Shown: piece after piece, positions 27,805-37,645 of the stretch | Layout of the letters: every line of letters begins with the position of its first letter | Position numbering within the stretch: the first letter of the stretch is position 1 | Origin: Pseudomonas azerbaijanoccidentalis | Lineage (GTDB): Bacteria > Pseudomonadota > Gammaproteobacteria > Pseudomonadales > Pseudomonadaceae | Assembly: GCF_019145495.1 (NCBI RefSeq) | Contig: NZ_JAHSTU010000004.1 | Span: 124,001-188,000, forward strand | Length of the DNA stretch: 64,000 bases | Reading direction: 5' to 3' | Made by a program: the position numbers and the translations under genes | Notes under the pieces: model-generated | The model's database searches: none | Seen by the model: only the letters and a program-made list of their open reading frames with translations | Told to the model about the DNA's origin: nothing

Positions 27805-27828
27805 TTCGCAGCCCGGCAGGGCTGCGAA
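27805..27828. other. Perfect hairpin between caiX and cdhC
   Basis: TTCGCAGCCC and GGGCTGCGAA form a ten-base perfect stem with a four-base loop (GGCA), and no T-tract follows. It may stabilise the caiX transcript or dampen read-through, so that binding protein exceeds enzyme. Confidence 0.5.
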
Positions 27829-27859
27829 CAGGACCACCACGCCTGAAGGAAACCGCCCC

Positions 27860-28747
27860 ATGAACCACGACGTCATCATCACCTGCGCACTCACCGGTGC
27901 TGGCGACACGACCGCCAAGAGCCCACACGTGCCGGTCACCCCGAAACAAATCGCCGCTGCCGCCGTGGAAGCCGCCAAGGCCGGTGCCACCGTGGTCCAC
28001 TGCCACGTTCGCGACCCGCAAACCGGCAAGTTCAGCCGTGACGTGGCGCTGTACCGCGAAGTGATGGAGCGCATCCGCGAAGCGGACGTCGACATCATCG
28101 TCAACCTCACCGCCGGTATGGGCGGCGACCTGGAAATCGGCGCCGGTGAGAACCCGATGGAATTCGGCCCGAACACTGACCTGGTCGGCCCGCTGACCCG
28201 TCTGGCCCACGTCGAAGAACTGCTGCCGGAAATCTGCACCCTCGATTGCGGCACCCTGAACTTCGGCGACGGCGACACCATTTACGTGTCCACCCCGGCC
28301 CAGCTGCGCGCTGGCGCCAAACGCATTCAAGAGCTGGGCGTGAAGGCCGAGCTGGAAATCTTCGACACCGGTCACCTGTGGTTCGCCAAGCAGATGATCA
28401 AGGAAGGCCTGCTCGACAACCCATTGTTCCAGCTGTGCCTGGGCATCCCGTGGGGCGCCCCGGCTGACACCACCACCATGAAAGCCATGGTCGACAACCT
28501 GCCGGCCGACGCCGTCTGGGCAGGCTTCGGCATCGGTCGCATGCAGATGCCGATGGCCGCGCAAGCGGTGCTGCTGGGCGGCAACGTGCGGGTTGGTCTG
28601 GAAGACAACCTGTGGCTGGACAAAGGTGTACTGGCGACCAACGGCCAACTGGTCGAGCGCGCCTCGGAAATCCTCAGCCGTCTCGGCGCCCGCGTCCTGA
28701 CCCCGGCGGAAGGCCGCAAGAAAATGGGCCTGACCCAACGCGGCTAA
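27860..28747 (+). CDS. cdhC: Dehydrocarnitine cleavage enzyme (beta-keto acid cleavage family)
   Basis: CdhC splits 3-dehydrocarnitine using acetyl-CoA into glycine betaine (betainyl-CoA) and acetoacetate. The 295-residue protein is a BKACE (DUF849) TIM barrel. [10 protein letters not shown] (about residues 46-55) carries the metal-binding His-x-His, and DCGTLNFGD and GHLWF supply active-site residues. A GAAGG precedes the start. It lies after caiX and before cdhA. Confidence 0.93.
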   Translation: MNHDVIITCALTGAGDTTAKSPHVPVTPKQIAAAAVEAAKAGATVVHCHVRDPQTGKFSRDVALYREVMERIREADVDIIVNLTAGMGGDLEIGAGENPMEFGPNTDLVGPLTRLAHVEELLPEICTLDCGTLNFGDGDTIYVSTPAQLRAGAKRIQELGVKAELEIFDTGHLWFAKQMIKEGLLDNPLFQLCLGIPWGAPADTTTMKAMVDNLPADAVWAGFGIGRMQMPMAAQAVLLGGNVRVGLEDNLWLDKGVLATNGQLVERASEILSRLGARVLTPAEGRKKMGLTQRG

Positions 28748-28766
28748 GCCTCCCAAACACTACCCC

Positions 28767-28850
28767 GTAGGAGCTGCCGCAGGCTGCGATCTTTTGATCT
28801 TTCTTGTAAAAACAAAATCAAAAGATCGCAGCCTGCGGCAGCTCCTACAG
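28767..28850. repeat. Paired REP element (GTAGGAGCTGCC family)
   Basis: Perfect inverted arms with GTAGGAGCTGCC ends outward lie inside the carnitine operon between cdhC and cdhA. Confidence 0.9.
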
Positions 28851-28878
28851 AGTCCACCGAATGCTTTAGGAAGTTGCC

Positions 28879-29844
28879 ATGACCTTCATCACCGAAATCA
28901 AAACTTTCGCTGCGCTGGGCAGCGGTGTCATCGGCAGTGGCTGGGTCTCCCGCGCCCTCGCCCATGGCCTCGATGTAGTGGCCTGGGACCCGGCGCCAGG
29001 CGCCGAAGCGGCGCTGCGCAAACGGGTTGCCAATGCCTGGGGCGCGCTGGAAAAACAAGGCCTGGCAGCCGGCGCTTCACAGGATCGCTTGCGCTTCGTT
29101 GCGACCATTGAAGAATGCGTTCGCGACGCAGATTTCATTCAGGAAAGCGCCCCGGAACGCCTTGAGCTGAAACTTGAACTGCACAGCAAAATCAGCGCAG
29201 CGGCCAAGCCCAACGCACTGATCGGTTCCAGCACCTCCGGCCTGCTGCCGAGCGAGTTCTACGAGAGTTCGACCCACCCGGAACGTTGCGTGGTCGGCCA
29301 CCCGTTCAACCCGGTTTACCTGTTGCCACTGGTGGAAGTGGTCGGCGGCAAGAACACCGCGCCCGAAGCCGTGCAAGCGGCGATGAAAGTCTACGAGTCC
29401 CTCGGCATGCGCCCACTGCACGTGCGCAAGGAAGTGCCGGGATTCATCGCCGACCGCTTGCTCGAAGCGCTTTGGCGTGAGGCGTTGCACCTGGTCAACG
29501 ACGGCGTGGCAACCACGGGCGAAATCGACGATGCGATTCGTTTTGGTGCCGGTCTGCGCTGGTCGTTCATGGGCACATTCCTGACCTACACTCTGGCCGG
29601 CGGTGATGCCGGTATGCGCCACTTCATGGCGCAGTTCGGGCCGGCCTTGCAGTTACCGTGGACTTATCTGCCGGCGCCGGAGTTGACCGACAAACTGATC
29701 GACGATGTGGTCGACGGCACCAGCGATCAACTTGGCAAACACAGCATTTCGGCGCTGGAGCGCTATCGTGATGACTGCCTGCTGGCGGTGCTTGAGGCGG
29801 TGAAGACCACCAAAGAGAAGCATGGGATGGCATTCAGCGAGTAA
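28879..29844 (+). CDS. cdhA: L-carnitine 3-dehydrogenase
   Basis: CdhA oxidises L-carnitine to 3-dehydrocarnitine with NAD+. The 321-residue protein has an N-terminal Rossmann motif, [17 protein letters not shown] (about residues 14-30), and a 3-hydroxyacyl-CoA-dehydrogenase-like C-terminal domain with [19 protein letters not shown]. These are the standard carnitine-dehydrogenase features. It follows cdhC and precedes cdhB. Confidence 0.93.
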   Translation: MTFITEIKTFAALGSGVIGSGWVSRALAHGLDVVAWDPAPGAEAALRKRVANAWGALEKQGLAAGASQDRLRFVATIEECVRDADFIQESAPERLELKLELHSKISAAAKPNALIGSSTSGLLPSEFYESSTHPERCVVGHPFNPVYLLPLVEVVGGKNTAPEAVQAAMKVYESLGMRPLHVRKEVPGFIADRLLEALWREALHLVNDGVATTGEIDDAIRFGAGLRWSFMGTFLTYTLAGGDAGMRHFMAQFGPALQLPWTYLPAPELTDKLIDDVVDGTSDQLGKHSISALERYRDDCLLAVLEAVKTTKEKHGMAFSE

Positions 29845-29860
29845 TCGACTATCAGGACTG

Positions 29861-29932
29861 GCCCCATCGCCAGCAGGGTGGCTCCCACAGGAGAACGCAT
29901 TCCAATGTGGGAGCCAGCCTGCTGGCGATGAC
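29861..29932. repeat. Paired REP element (GTGGGAGC family)
   Basis: Inverted arms CCATCGCCAGCAGG...CTCCCACAG and the complement face with GCGAT ends outward, between cdhA and cdhB. Confidence 0.88.
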
Positions 29933-29968
29933 GGCATTCCAATCACAATCTGTTCTGGATCAGCCACC

Positions 29969-30445
29969 ATGCCCACCCTCACCACCTACCAAACCAGAAT
30001 CATCCCCGACTGGGTCGACTACAACGGCCACCTGCGTGACGCCTTCTACCTGCTGATTTTCAGCTACGCCACCGATGCCCTGATGGATAGCCTCGGCATG
30101 GACAGCAATAATCGCGAAGCCAGCGGCAATTCGCTGTTCACCCTGGAGCTGCACCTCAATTACCTGCACGAAGTGAAACTCGACGCCGACGTCGAGGTGC
30201 ACACACAAATCATCGCCCACGACAGCAAGCGCCTGCATCTCTATCACAGCCTGCATCTGGCCGGTGACGACAAGGAGCTGGCCGGCAACGAACAAATGCT
30301 GCTGCACGTGGACCTGGCCGGTCCTCGCTCCACACCGTTCAGCGAACAGACCCTGGGAAAACTGCAAGCCATCATGGCCGAGCAGGCCGACCTGCCAACC
30401 CCCGCCTACATCGGCCGGGTGATCGCATTACCGCCAAAAAAATAA
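29969..30445 (+). CDS. cdhB: Thioesterase of carnitine degradation
   Basis: This 158-residue hotdog-fold thioesterase probably hydrolyses betainyl-CoA to glycine betaine and CoA. WVDYNGHLRDAFYLLIFSYA holds the conserved Asp/Asn-Gly-His of 4-hydroxybenzoyl-CoA-type thioesterases. The ATG at 29969 begins MPTLTTYQTRI; the 49-residue upstream extension of the frame runs through the REP and is not coding. It is 14 bases before the butyrobetaine hydroxylase gene. Confidence 0.9.
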   Translation: MPTLTTYQTRIIPDWVDYNGHLRDAFYLLIFSYATDALMDSLGMDSNNREASGNSLFTLELHLNYLHEVKLDADVEVHTQIIAHDSKRLHLYHSLHLAGDDKELAGNEQMLLHVDLAGPRSTPFSEQTLGKLQAIMAEQADLPTPAYIGRVIALPPKK

Positions 30446-30458
30446 CAAGGAGATCGCC

Positions 30459-31622
30459 ATGAACACCGCCGCCGCTTTTGCCGACTTCCGTACTTATCCG
30501 TTGATCAGCGCGCTGACAGGCGTGCAGGCCTTGGCGGATCGTGTTCTGGTGAAGTGGGCCGACCAGCGTGTCAGCCCTTTCCATCATCAATGGCTGCGGG
30601 ACAACTGCCCGTGCCCGCAATGCGTCTACACGGTGACTCGCGAGCAGGTACTGGAAATCGTCGACGTGCCGCAAGACCTGACAGCGGCCGAAACCAGCGT
30701 CGACACGCAAGGTTGCCTGAGTGTCCAGTGGCAGGACGGCCATCTTAGTCGCTTCGATCCCGGTTGGCTGAGGGCGCATGCCTATGACGACGAGTCTCGC
30801 GCCGAGCGCCTGGCAGGCAAACCCCAAGCCAGGCTCTGGCACAGCGATTTGCAGCTGCCGGTGTTCGAATATAAAGCGCTGATGACCGACAACGACGCCT
30901 TGCTGCAATGGCTGTTGGCGGTGCGTGATACCGGCCTGACCCAGGTCCGTGGCGTGCCCACTGAACCCGGCTCGCTGAAACTGATCGCCCAGCGGATTTC
31001 TTTCATCCGCGAGAGCAACTTCGGCGTGCTGTTCAACGTGCAATCCAAGGCCGACGCCGACAGCAACGCCTACACCGCATTCAACTTGCCGTTGCACAGC
31101 GATCTGCCAACCCGCGAGTTGCAACCGGGGCTGCAATTTCTGCATTGCCTGGTCAACGATGCCGAGGGCGGCGAGAGCATTTTCGTCGATGGTTTTGCGA
31201 TTGCCGATGCGTTGCGTCAGGAGGATCCGCAGGCCTTCAAAAGCCTTTGCGAGATCCCGGTGGAGTTTCGCAACAAGGACCGCCACAGCGACTACCGCTG
31301 CCTGGCACCGATCATCGCTCTGAACGCCTTGGGGCAGGTGTCGGAAATCCGCATGGCGAATTTTCTGCGCGGGCCGTTCGATGCGTCGGTGGATCAAATG
31401 CCCAAGCTCTATAACGCCTATCGCCGCTTCATTGCGATGACCCGCGAGCCTCGGTTCAGGCTGATGCAACGGCTCAACCCAGGCGAGCTGTGGTGCTTCG
31501 ACAACCGTCGCACCTTGCACGCCCGCAACGCGTTTGATCCCGCCACGGGGGCGCGGCATTTCCAGGGATGTTATGTCGACCGGGATGAGTTGTTGTCGCG
31601 CATTCTGGTGTTGCAACGCTAG
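30459..31622 (+). CDS. Gamma-butyrobetaine hydroxylase (2-oxoglutarate dioxygenase)
   Basis: This 387-residue Fe(II)/2-oxoglutarate enzyme converts gamma-butyrobetaine to L-carnitine. The N-terminal zinc domain shows CPCPQC (C50, C52, C55) and a later H95. The catalytic triad is H213-x-D215 in LPLHSDLPTR and H354 in RTLHARNAFD, with R366 as likely 2-oxoglutarate ligand. AAGGAG precedes the start. It ends the carnitine operon, so butyrobetaine enters at the same place where carnitine is broken down. P. sp. AK1 has a known enzyme of this type. Confidence 0.92.
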   Translation: MNTAAAFADFRTYPLISALTGVQALADRVLVKWADQRVSPFHHQWLRDNCPCPQCVYTVTREQVLEIVDVPQDLTAAETSVDTQGCLSVQWQDGHLSRFDPGWLRAHAYDDESRAERLAGKPQARLWHSDLQLPVFEYKALMTDNDALLQWLLAVRDTGLTQVRGVPTEPGSLKLIAQRISFIRESNFGVLFNVQSKADADSNAYTAFNLPLHSDLPTRELQPGLQFLHCLVNDAEGGESIFVDGFAIADALRQEDPQAFKSLCEIPVEFRNKDRHSDYRCLAPIIALNALGQVSEIRMANFLRGPFDASVDQMPKLYNAYRRFIAMTREPRFRLMQRLNPGELWCFDNRRTLHARNAFDPATGARHFQGCYVDRDELLSRILVLQR

Positions 31623-31627
31623 ACCGC

Positions 31628-31712
31628 TAAAAGATCGCAGCCTTCGGCAGCTCCTACAAACGCGTGGTAATACGCGCCCCCTGTAGGAGCTGCCGAAGGC
31701 TGCGATCTTTTG
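31628..31712. repeat. Paired REP element (GATC ends outward)
   Basis: Arms AAAAGATCGCAGCCTTCGGC and complement, GATC ends outward, after the butyrobetaine hydroxylase gene. Confidence 0.88.
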
Positions 31713-31726
31713 CTTTTCAACCCGCC

Positions 31727-31765
31727 AAAAAAAGCCCCGATCAAGCCGTGACAGGATCGAGGCAG
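31727..31765 (-). terminator. Rho-independent terminator on the minus strand
   Basis: Read on the minus strand, GCCTCGATC and GATCGGGGC form an imperfect stem (one mismatch, A across from G) and are followed by a run of seven T. The nearest minus-strand gene, gbdR, ends about 590 bases upstream. It may end a gbdR read-through or an unannotated minus-strand RNA. Confidence 0.55.
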
Positions 31766-31973
31766 AGGGTACTGTTGAGGAGCTGCCGTGCGAGGGTGAC
31801 CAAACCTTCGTGAAGCGAGCTGAAGCCAGTGTGCCCCCTCCTTTGGCCGGTAAGTTGCCCGAAAACGACCTATTCATAGCCAATGCTGCCATTGCGACAA
31901 ATCGCCCTTGCCGACACCAGGCACCCCCACCAGAATCGAACCACGACACCGTTCCCTGAAGAAGGATTGCGTC

Positions 31974-32240
31974 ATGATGCACGCCGATTTGATAGACCAG
32001 GAAGACCTGTTGGGCCAACTGAAGTCATTGGGTTTTGAAGTGCCCAACGGCGCGACTGCCGAACAGGCTTGTGAGTGTGCGGTGCGGGGTTTGAACGACG
32101 TGCGGGCGATCACCCTGAGGACCATGGTCAAGCAGATGTACACCAGCAGCGCAACGATCTTGCCGGCGGTGCGCCAGGCAATCGACAAGCAGCTGCTGCC
32201 GGCATTGGCGGAGTATCAGCAAAGCCATACCGGCCGTTAA
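31974..32240 (+). CDS. Small protein of unknown function upstream of gbdR
   Basis: This 88-residue protein begins MMHADLIDQEDLLGQLKSLG after GAAGGA. It is mostly helical, with two cysteines (AEQACECAVRG) and no signal peptide or membrane segment. I do not recognise the family; I recall a hypothetical protein at the matching P. aeruginosa position. It lies between the butyrobetaine hydroxylase gene and gbdR in opposite orientation to the latter. Coding is supported by codon periodicity and a good ribosome-binding site. Confidence 0.7.
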   Translation: MMHADLIDQEDLLGQLKSLGFEVPNGATAEQACECAVRGLNDVRAITLRTMVKQMYTSSATILPAVRQAIDKQLLPALAEYQQSHTGR

Positions 32241-32244
32241 ATCC

Positions 32245-32338
32245 AATCGCGGGCAAGCCCGCTCCCACAGGTTTTCAGGTTGGATTGCAGATTTGTGATC
32301 CAACGAAGTTCCCTGTGGGAGCGGGCTTGCCCGCGATG
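32245..32338. repeat. Paired REP element (GTGGGAGCGGGC subfamily)
   Basis: Arms TCGCGGGCAAGCCCGCTCCC and complement, with an AT-richer centre. It lies between convergent genes (small ORF and gbdR). Confidence 0.9.
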
Positions 32339-32352
32339 AATGCAACTCGGCT

Positions 32353-33456
32353 TTAGAGCCTTACACTGGCAAACGTCGACTCATTACGCGCCTGGCTCAA
32401 CGCCGACAACGGCCCGGACAACGGCGACAGCACCAAGGCTTGCGGCAGCGGCATCATCGCCACTTGCTGGGTGGTGTTGGACCCTACGCGTTCGTCACGC
32501 GGTGGAATGCCGAAGTATTCGCGGTAGCACTTGGAGAAGTGCGGCGTGGACACGAAGCCACACACCGATGCCACTTCGATGATCGACATCGGCGTTTGCT
32601 TGAGCAACTGCCGCGCACGAATCAGGCGCAGCTTGAGGTAGTAACGCGACGGTGAGCAGTGCAGGTACTTCTGGAACAGACGCTCGAGCTGGCGACGGGA
32701 CACGGCGACATACACCGCCAGTTCGTCGAGGTCGATCGGCTCTTCTAGGTTGGCTTCCATCAGCGCAACGATTTCCTGCAACTTAGGCTGGTTGGTGCCC
32801 AGCATGTGCTTGAGCGGCACGCGCTGGTGATCCTGTTCGTTGCGGATACGCTCGTAGACGAACATTTCCGAGATTGCGGCAGACAGTTCACGGCCGTGAT
32901 CGCGGCTGATCAGGTGCAGCATCATGTCCAGCGGCGCGGTGCCACCGGAGCTGGTGAAACGGTTACGGTCGAGGGTGAACAAGCGAGTGCTCATGGCTAC
33001 ACGCGGGAAAGCTTCCTGCATCGCTGCCAGACATTCCCAGTGCACGCTGCAATCAAACCCGTCCAGCAGCCCGGCGCAAGCCAAAGCCCAACTGCCGGTG
33101 CAGACAGCGCCGAGACGACGGGACTGCCGCGCCTGGCTTTGCAGCCATGACACGTGTTCGCGGGTAACCGTGCGTTGAATTCCGATGCCGCCGCAGACAA
33201 TCACGGTGTCCAGAGGCGGCGCTTTGTGCATGGAGGCGTCAGGGGTGATTTGCAGACCGTCACTGGCCCAGACCTGGCCACCGTCGACGGTGAGGGTAGT
33301 CCAGCGATACAGCTCGCGACCGGACAACTGGTTGGCCATCCGCAGCGGCTCAACAGCGGACGCCAGAGAAATCAGCGTGAAATTGTCCAGCAGCAGAAAG
33401 CCGATGGATTGAGGCGCACGGTTCTGGGGTTGAGCCCCGGAGTTGAACGTCGTCAT
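32353..33456 (-). CDS. gbdR: Glycine betaine/dimethylglycine regulator, AraC family
   Basis: GbdR is the transcription activator of glycine betaine and dimethylglycine catabolism in Pseudomonas. The 367-residue protein has an N-terminal GlxA/DJ-1-like ligand domain (about 20-210) and a C-terminal AraC DNA-binding domain with YVAVSRRQLERLFQKYLHCS and EVASVCGFVSTPHFSKCYRE. AGGAG precedes the start. It lies between the carnitine and serine/choline parts of the region and likely controls gbcA, gbcB, dgc, sox, sdaB and choXWV. Confidence 0.94.
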   Translation of the reverse strand: MTTFNSGAQPQNRAPQSIGFLLLDNFTLISLASAVEPLRMANQLSGRELYRWTTLTVDGGQVWASDGLQITPDASMHKAPPLDTVIVCGGIGIQRTVTREHVSWLQSQARQSRRLGAVCTGSWALACAGLLDGFDCSVHWECLAAMQEAFPRVAMSTRLFTLDRNRFTSSGGTAPLDMMLHLISRDHGRELSAAISEMFVYERIRNEQDHQRVPLKHMLGTNQPKLQEIVALMEANLEEPIDLDELAVYVAVSRRQLERLFQKYLHCSPSRYYLKLRLIRARQLLKQTPMSIIEVASVCGFVSTPHFSKCYREYFGIPPRDERVGSNTTQQVAMMPLPQALVLSPLSGPLSALSQARNESTFASVRL

Positions 33457-33719
33457 CGCGGTATCTCCTCACACAAAGCGGGTGATGGCCTCAGGCGGAG
33501 GCTCTTGTTATTGCCATCGTTCTCGCGTGGGAGACGGGCTTTGTAATGACAGAGCAAATGCCGTGCCTAAATTTGAATGCGCGTTCAATAACTCCTAAAA
33601 ACGACGTCGGAATGTGTCTGTATATGACACGCGGCGAGTAAGGGTTAAGAGTGCCATCAGGCAAGGCAAGTGCTCTGCCCCGTTGCGTGTGAGCAAATCG
33701 GTAGCACTTGTGGGAACAG

Positions 33720-33839
33720 GGCTGCGAGCAGCCGCAAAGAGTGTCACCGCAAGCACGGGTGACGAGTGGTCAGGGACGGGACGGTCCTGATTTTGAAGTC
33801 AGGTACTTATCTGTAAGCGACGCGCCAAAAGGTGGCGCG
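33720..33839 (+). ncRNA. Candidate structured RNA between gbdR and sdaB
   Basis: Four stem-loops lie in 120 bases: GGCTG/CAGCC (33720-33733), GTCACC/GGTGAC (33743-33763), CCTGA/TCAGG (33786-33803) and CGCGCCA/TGGCGCG (33821-33839). A short ATTTAAAT run follows the last, a weak terminator signal. Strand and existence as a transcript are inferred only. Confidence 0.35.
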
Positions 33840-33881
33840 ATTTAAATCGGATGTTCACTTAGCGCGCAGTTTTGACTGGTC

Positions 33882-33967
33882 TGGCCCTATCGCCAGCAGG
33901 CTGGCTCCCACAGGTTTTGTGGTCGATACAAATCCACTGTGGGAGCCAGCCTGCTGGCGATAAGGGC
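33882..33967. repeat. Paired REP element (GTGGGAGC family)
   Basis: Arms GCCCTATCGCCAGCAGGCTG and its complement; the GCGAT ends face outward. It separates the gbdR upstream region from the sdaB 3' end. Confidence 0.9.
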
Positions 33968-33976
33968 AACGCGGTT

Positions 33977-35353
<1,377 letters not shown>

Positions 35354-35788
35354 TACTGCCGGACTCCTGAATGTGCCAACTCCAGGCGCAAAAGCGCCCG
35401 GTGACGGAGCTGCTACGCTCAAGCTGCAATCCGTCAGGATGGCCGCATCATCAGGCTTTTAACGTGCGCTTCGACGTCTCACACCGACGCACTCATGTCC
35501 ACTAACGCCGCGTGTCTTTTACGTCGCGTTTTCGCCGTTTTTTTGCGACTCAGACGGACAAAAGAGCCTGAAAAAAGCTGTAAACGACGTCACTGACACT
35601 GGATGCGACCATCCCTGTACTGGTTACGACGCACCCTGTAGGCGTCAGATTTTCACTGGTACATGATCGTATCGACTCGATTGCAAGGCGCCGTGGTAGA
35701 GATGTCTCCAAAACGCCATCCAACCGCAACCTATAAGTGCGGTGGTCCAGTCGGAACACTGCCAAAAAAAACACCAAGGAGTCCATCC
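35354..35788. other. Gap of 435 bases: divergent promoters of sdaB and choX
   Basis: No gene is seen. The gap holds a candidate AraC-type direct repeat (35599-35630) nearer to choX, and otherwise AT-richer sequence around 35480-35560 that may hold the sdaB promoter. Confidence 0.5.
35599..35630. promoter_or_regulatory. Direct repeat upstream of choX, candidate GbdR operator
   Basis: CTGGATGCGAC (35599-35609) and CTGGTTACGAC (35620-35630) share nine of eleven bases with a 21-base period, as expected for an AraC-family activator. It lies about 160-190 bases before the choX ATG and could serve sdaB too. Linking it to GbdR is inference. Confidence 0.5.
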
Positions 35789-36733
35789 ATGAAAGGTTCC
35801 CCGTCGTTGTTGTTGGCCGCCATGCTTAGTCTGCCGGTTCTGGCGCAAGCCGCCGAACCGGCCCAATGCAGCACCGTAAACTTCTCCGATGTCGGCTGGA
35901 CCGACATCACCGCGACGACCGCGACCACCAGCGTCGTACTCAACGCCCTCGGCTACAAGACCAAGACCACCATGATTTCCGTGCCCGTGACCTACAAGTC
36001 CCTGGCCGACGGCAAGAACATGGACGTGTTCCTGGGCAACTGGATGCCGACCATGGAAAACGACATCAAGGCTTACCGCGATGCCGGCACCGTCGAGACC
36101 GTTCGCACCAACCTCAAAGGCGCCAAGTACACCCTCGCCGTTCCTCAGGCGCTGTACGACAAGGGGCTGCATGACTTCGCCGACATCGCCAAATTCAAGA
36201 AAGAGCTCGACGGCAAGATCTACGGCATCGAGCCGGGTAACGACGGCAACCGTCTGATCCAGAGCATGATCGACAAGGACGCCTTCGGCCTGAAAACCGC
36301 CGGTTTCAAAGTCGTCGAATCCTCCGAAGCGGGCATGCTCTCGCAAGTTGATCGTGCGCAAAAACGCGACACCGCCGTGGTGTTCCTCGGCTGGGCGCCG
36401 CATCCGATGAACAAGCGCTTCAAGATTCAATACCTGACCGGCGGCGATGACTTCTTCGGCCCGGATTTCGGTGCCGCCACCGTGGCGACCAACACCCGCA
36501 AGGGTTACGCCCAGGAGTGCAGCAACGTGGGTCAGTTGCTGAAGAACCTGGAGTTCACCGTCGACATGGAAAGCGAACTGATGGGCAACATCCTGGACGA
36601 CAAGATGAAGCCTGACGCGGCCGCCAAGGCCTGGCTGAAAAAGAATCCACAGGTGCTCGATACCTGGCTCGCTGGCGTGACCACCATTGACGGTAAACCT
36701 GGCCTGGAGGCCGTGAAAGCCAAACTGCAGTAA
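35789..36733 (+). CDS. choX: Choline-binding periplasmic protein of an ABC transporter
   Basis: Also called cbcX in P. aeruginosa. This 314-residue OpuAC-type protein has a signal peptide (MKGSPSLLLAAMLSLPVLAQ, cut after QAA). The mature region has DVGWTDITATTATTSVVLNA, FLGNWMPTMEND and [10 protein letters not shown], the quaternary-amine binding layout, and is clearly related to CaiX. The start follows AGGAG at eight bases; the upstream open frame is non-coding. First gene of choXWV. Confidence 0.95.
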   Translation: MKGSPSLLLAAMLSLPVLAQAAEPAQCSTVNFSDVGWTDITATTATTSVVLNALGYKTKTTMISVPVTYKSLADGKNMDVFLGNWMPTMENDIKAYRDAGTVETVRTNLKGAKYTLAVPQALYDKGLHDFADIAKFKKELDGKIYGIEPGNDGNRLIQSMIDKDAFGLKTAGFKVVESSEAGMLSQVDRAQKRDTAVVFLGWAPHPMNKRFKIQYLTGGDDFFGPDFGAATVATNTRKGYAQECSNVGQLLKNLEFTVDMESELMGNILDDKMKPDAAAKAWLKKNPQVLDTWLAGVTTIDGKPGLEAVKAKLQ

Positions 36734-36799
36734 TCGCTTATGCCGGACGGCTCACGCCGTCCGGGCTGTTTATTTCCTTGCATGCGGACGTTCACTACC

Positions 36800-37645
36800 A
36801 TGCTGATTGATCAGAAAATACCTTTAGGCCAGTACATCGCAGGCTTCGTTGAATGGTTGACGCAACACGGCGCCAACACCTTCGACGCAATTGCCGTGTC
36901 ACTGGAAACGATGATCCACGGCGTGACGTTTGCGCTGACCTGGTTCAACCCGTTGGTCTTGATCGGCCTGATCGCACTACTGGCACACTTCATCCAGCGC
37001 AAATGGGGCCTGACCGCCTTCGTCATTGCGTCCTTTCTGCTGATCCTCAACCTGGGGTACTGGCAGGAAACCATGGAAACCCTCGCCCAGGTGTTGTTCG
37101 CCACCCTGGTCTGCGTGGTCATCGGCGTGCCGTTGGGCATCGTCGCCGCGCATAAACCGATGTTCTACACCATGATGCGTCCTGTACTCGATCTGATGCA
37201 GACGGTACCGACCTTCGTTTACCTCATTCCTACCCTGACCCTCTTCGGTCTGGGCGTGGTCCCGGGCCTGATCTCGACGGTGGTGTTCGCGATTGCCGCG
37301 CCCATCCGTCTCACCTACCTGGGCATCCGCGATGTCCCGCAAGAACTGATGGACGCCGGCAAGGCCTTCGGCTGCTCGCGTCGCCAACTGCTTTCACGGA
37401 TCGAACTGCCCCACGCCATGCCAAGCATCGCAGCCGGCATTACCCAGTGCATCATGCTGTCGTTGTCGATGGTGGTGATCGCGGCACTGGTGGGCGCCGA
37501 TGGCCTGGGCAAACCCGTGGTCAACGCACTGAACACTGCTGATATCGCCCTGGGCTTCGAAGCGGGCCTGGCGATCGTACTGCTGGCGATCATGCTCGAC
37601 CGTATCTGCAAACAACCCGACGCCAAAGTAGGGGGTGACGCATGA
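36800..37645 (+). CDS. choW: Choline ABC transporter permease
   Basis: Also called cbcW. This 281-residue permease has about six membrane segments and the binding-protein-dependent permease EAA-like loop near DAGKAFGCSRRQLLSRIELP. I chose MLIDQKIPLGQYIAGF as start, without a strong ribosome-binding site; ATG at 36782 is possible. The last four bases overlap the choV start. It should serve ChoX, and by P. aeruginosa precedent also CaiX. Confidence 0.93.
   Translation: MLIDQKIPLGQYIAGFVEWLTQHGANTFDAIAVSLETMIHGVTFALTWFNPLVLIGLIALLAHFIQRKWGLTAFVIASFLLILNLGYWQETMETLAQVLFATLVCVVIGVPLGIVAAHKPMFYTMMRPVLDLMQTVPTFVYLIPTLTLFGLGVVPGLISTVVFAIAAPIRLTYLGIRDVPQELMDAGKAFGCSRRQLLSRIELPHAMPSIAAGITQCIMLSLSMVVIAALVGADGLGKPVVNALNTADIALGFEAGLAIVLLAIMLDRICKQPDAKVGGDA

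Larger units (their letters stand above)
31623..31973. other. Gap of 351 bases: REP pair, minus-strand terminator, promoter of the next gene
   Basis: After the butyrobetaine hydroxylase stop come a REP pair (31628-31712), a hairpin with T-tract readable on the minus strand (31727-31765), and about 200 bases with no supported reading frame before the small gene at 31974. Confidence 0.6.
33457..33976. other. Gap of 520 bases: gbdR promoter, hairpin-rich stretch, REP pair
   Basis: No reading frame is convincing. From 33720 to 33839 four stem-loops follow one another (see the candidate RNA entry), and a REP pair occupies 33882-33967 next to the sdaB stop. Confidence 0.6.
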
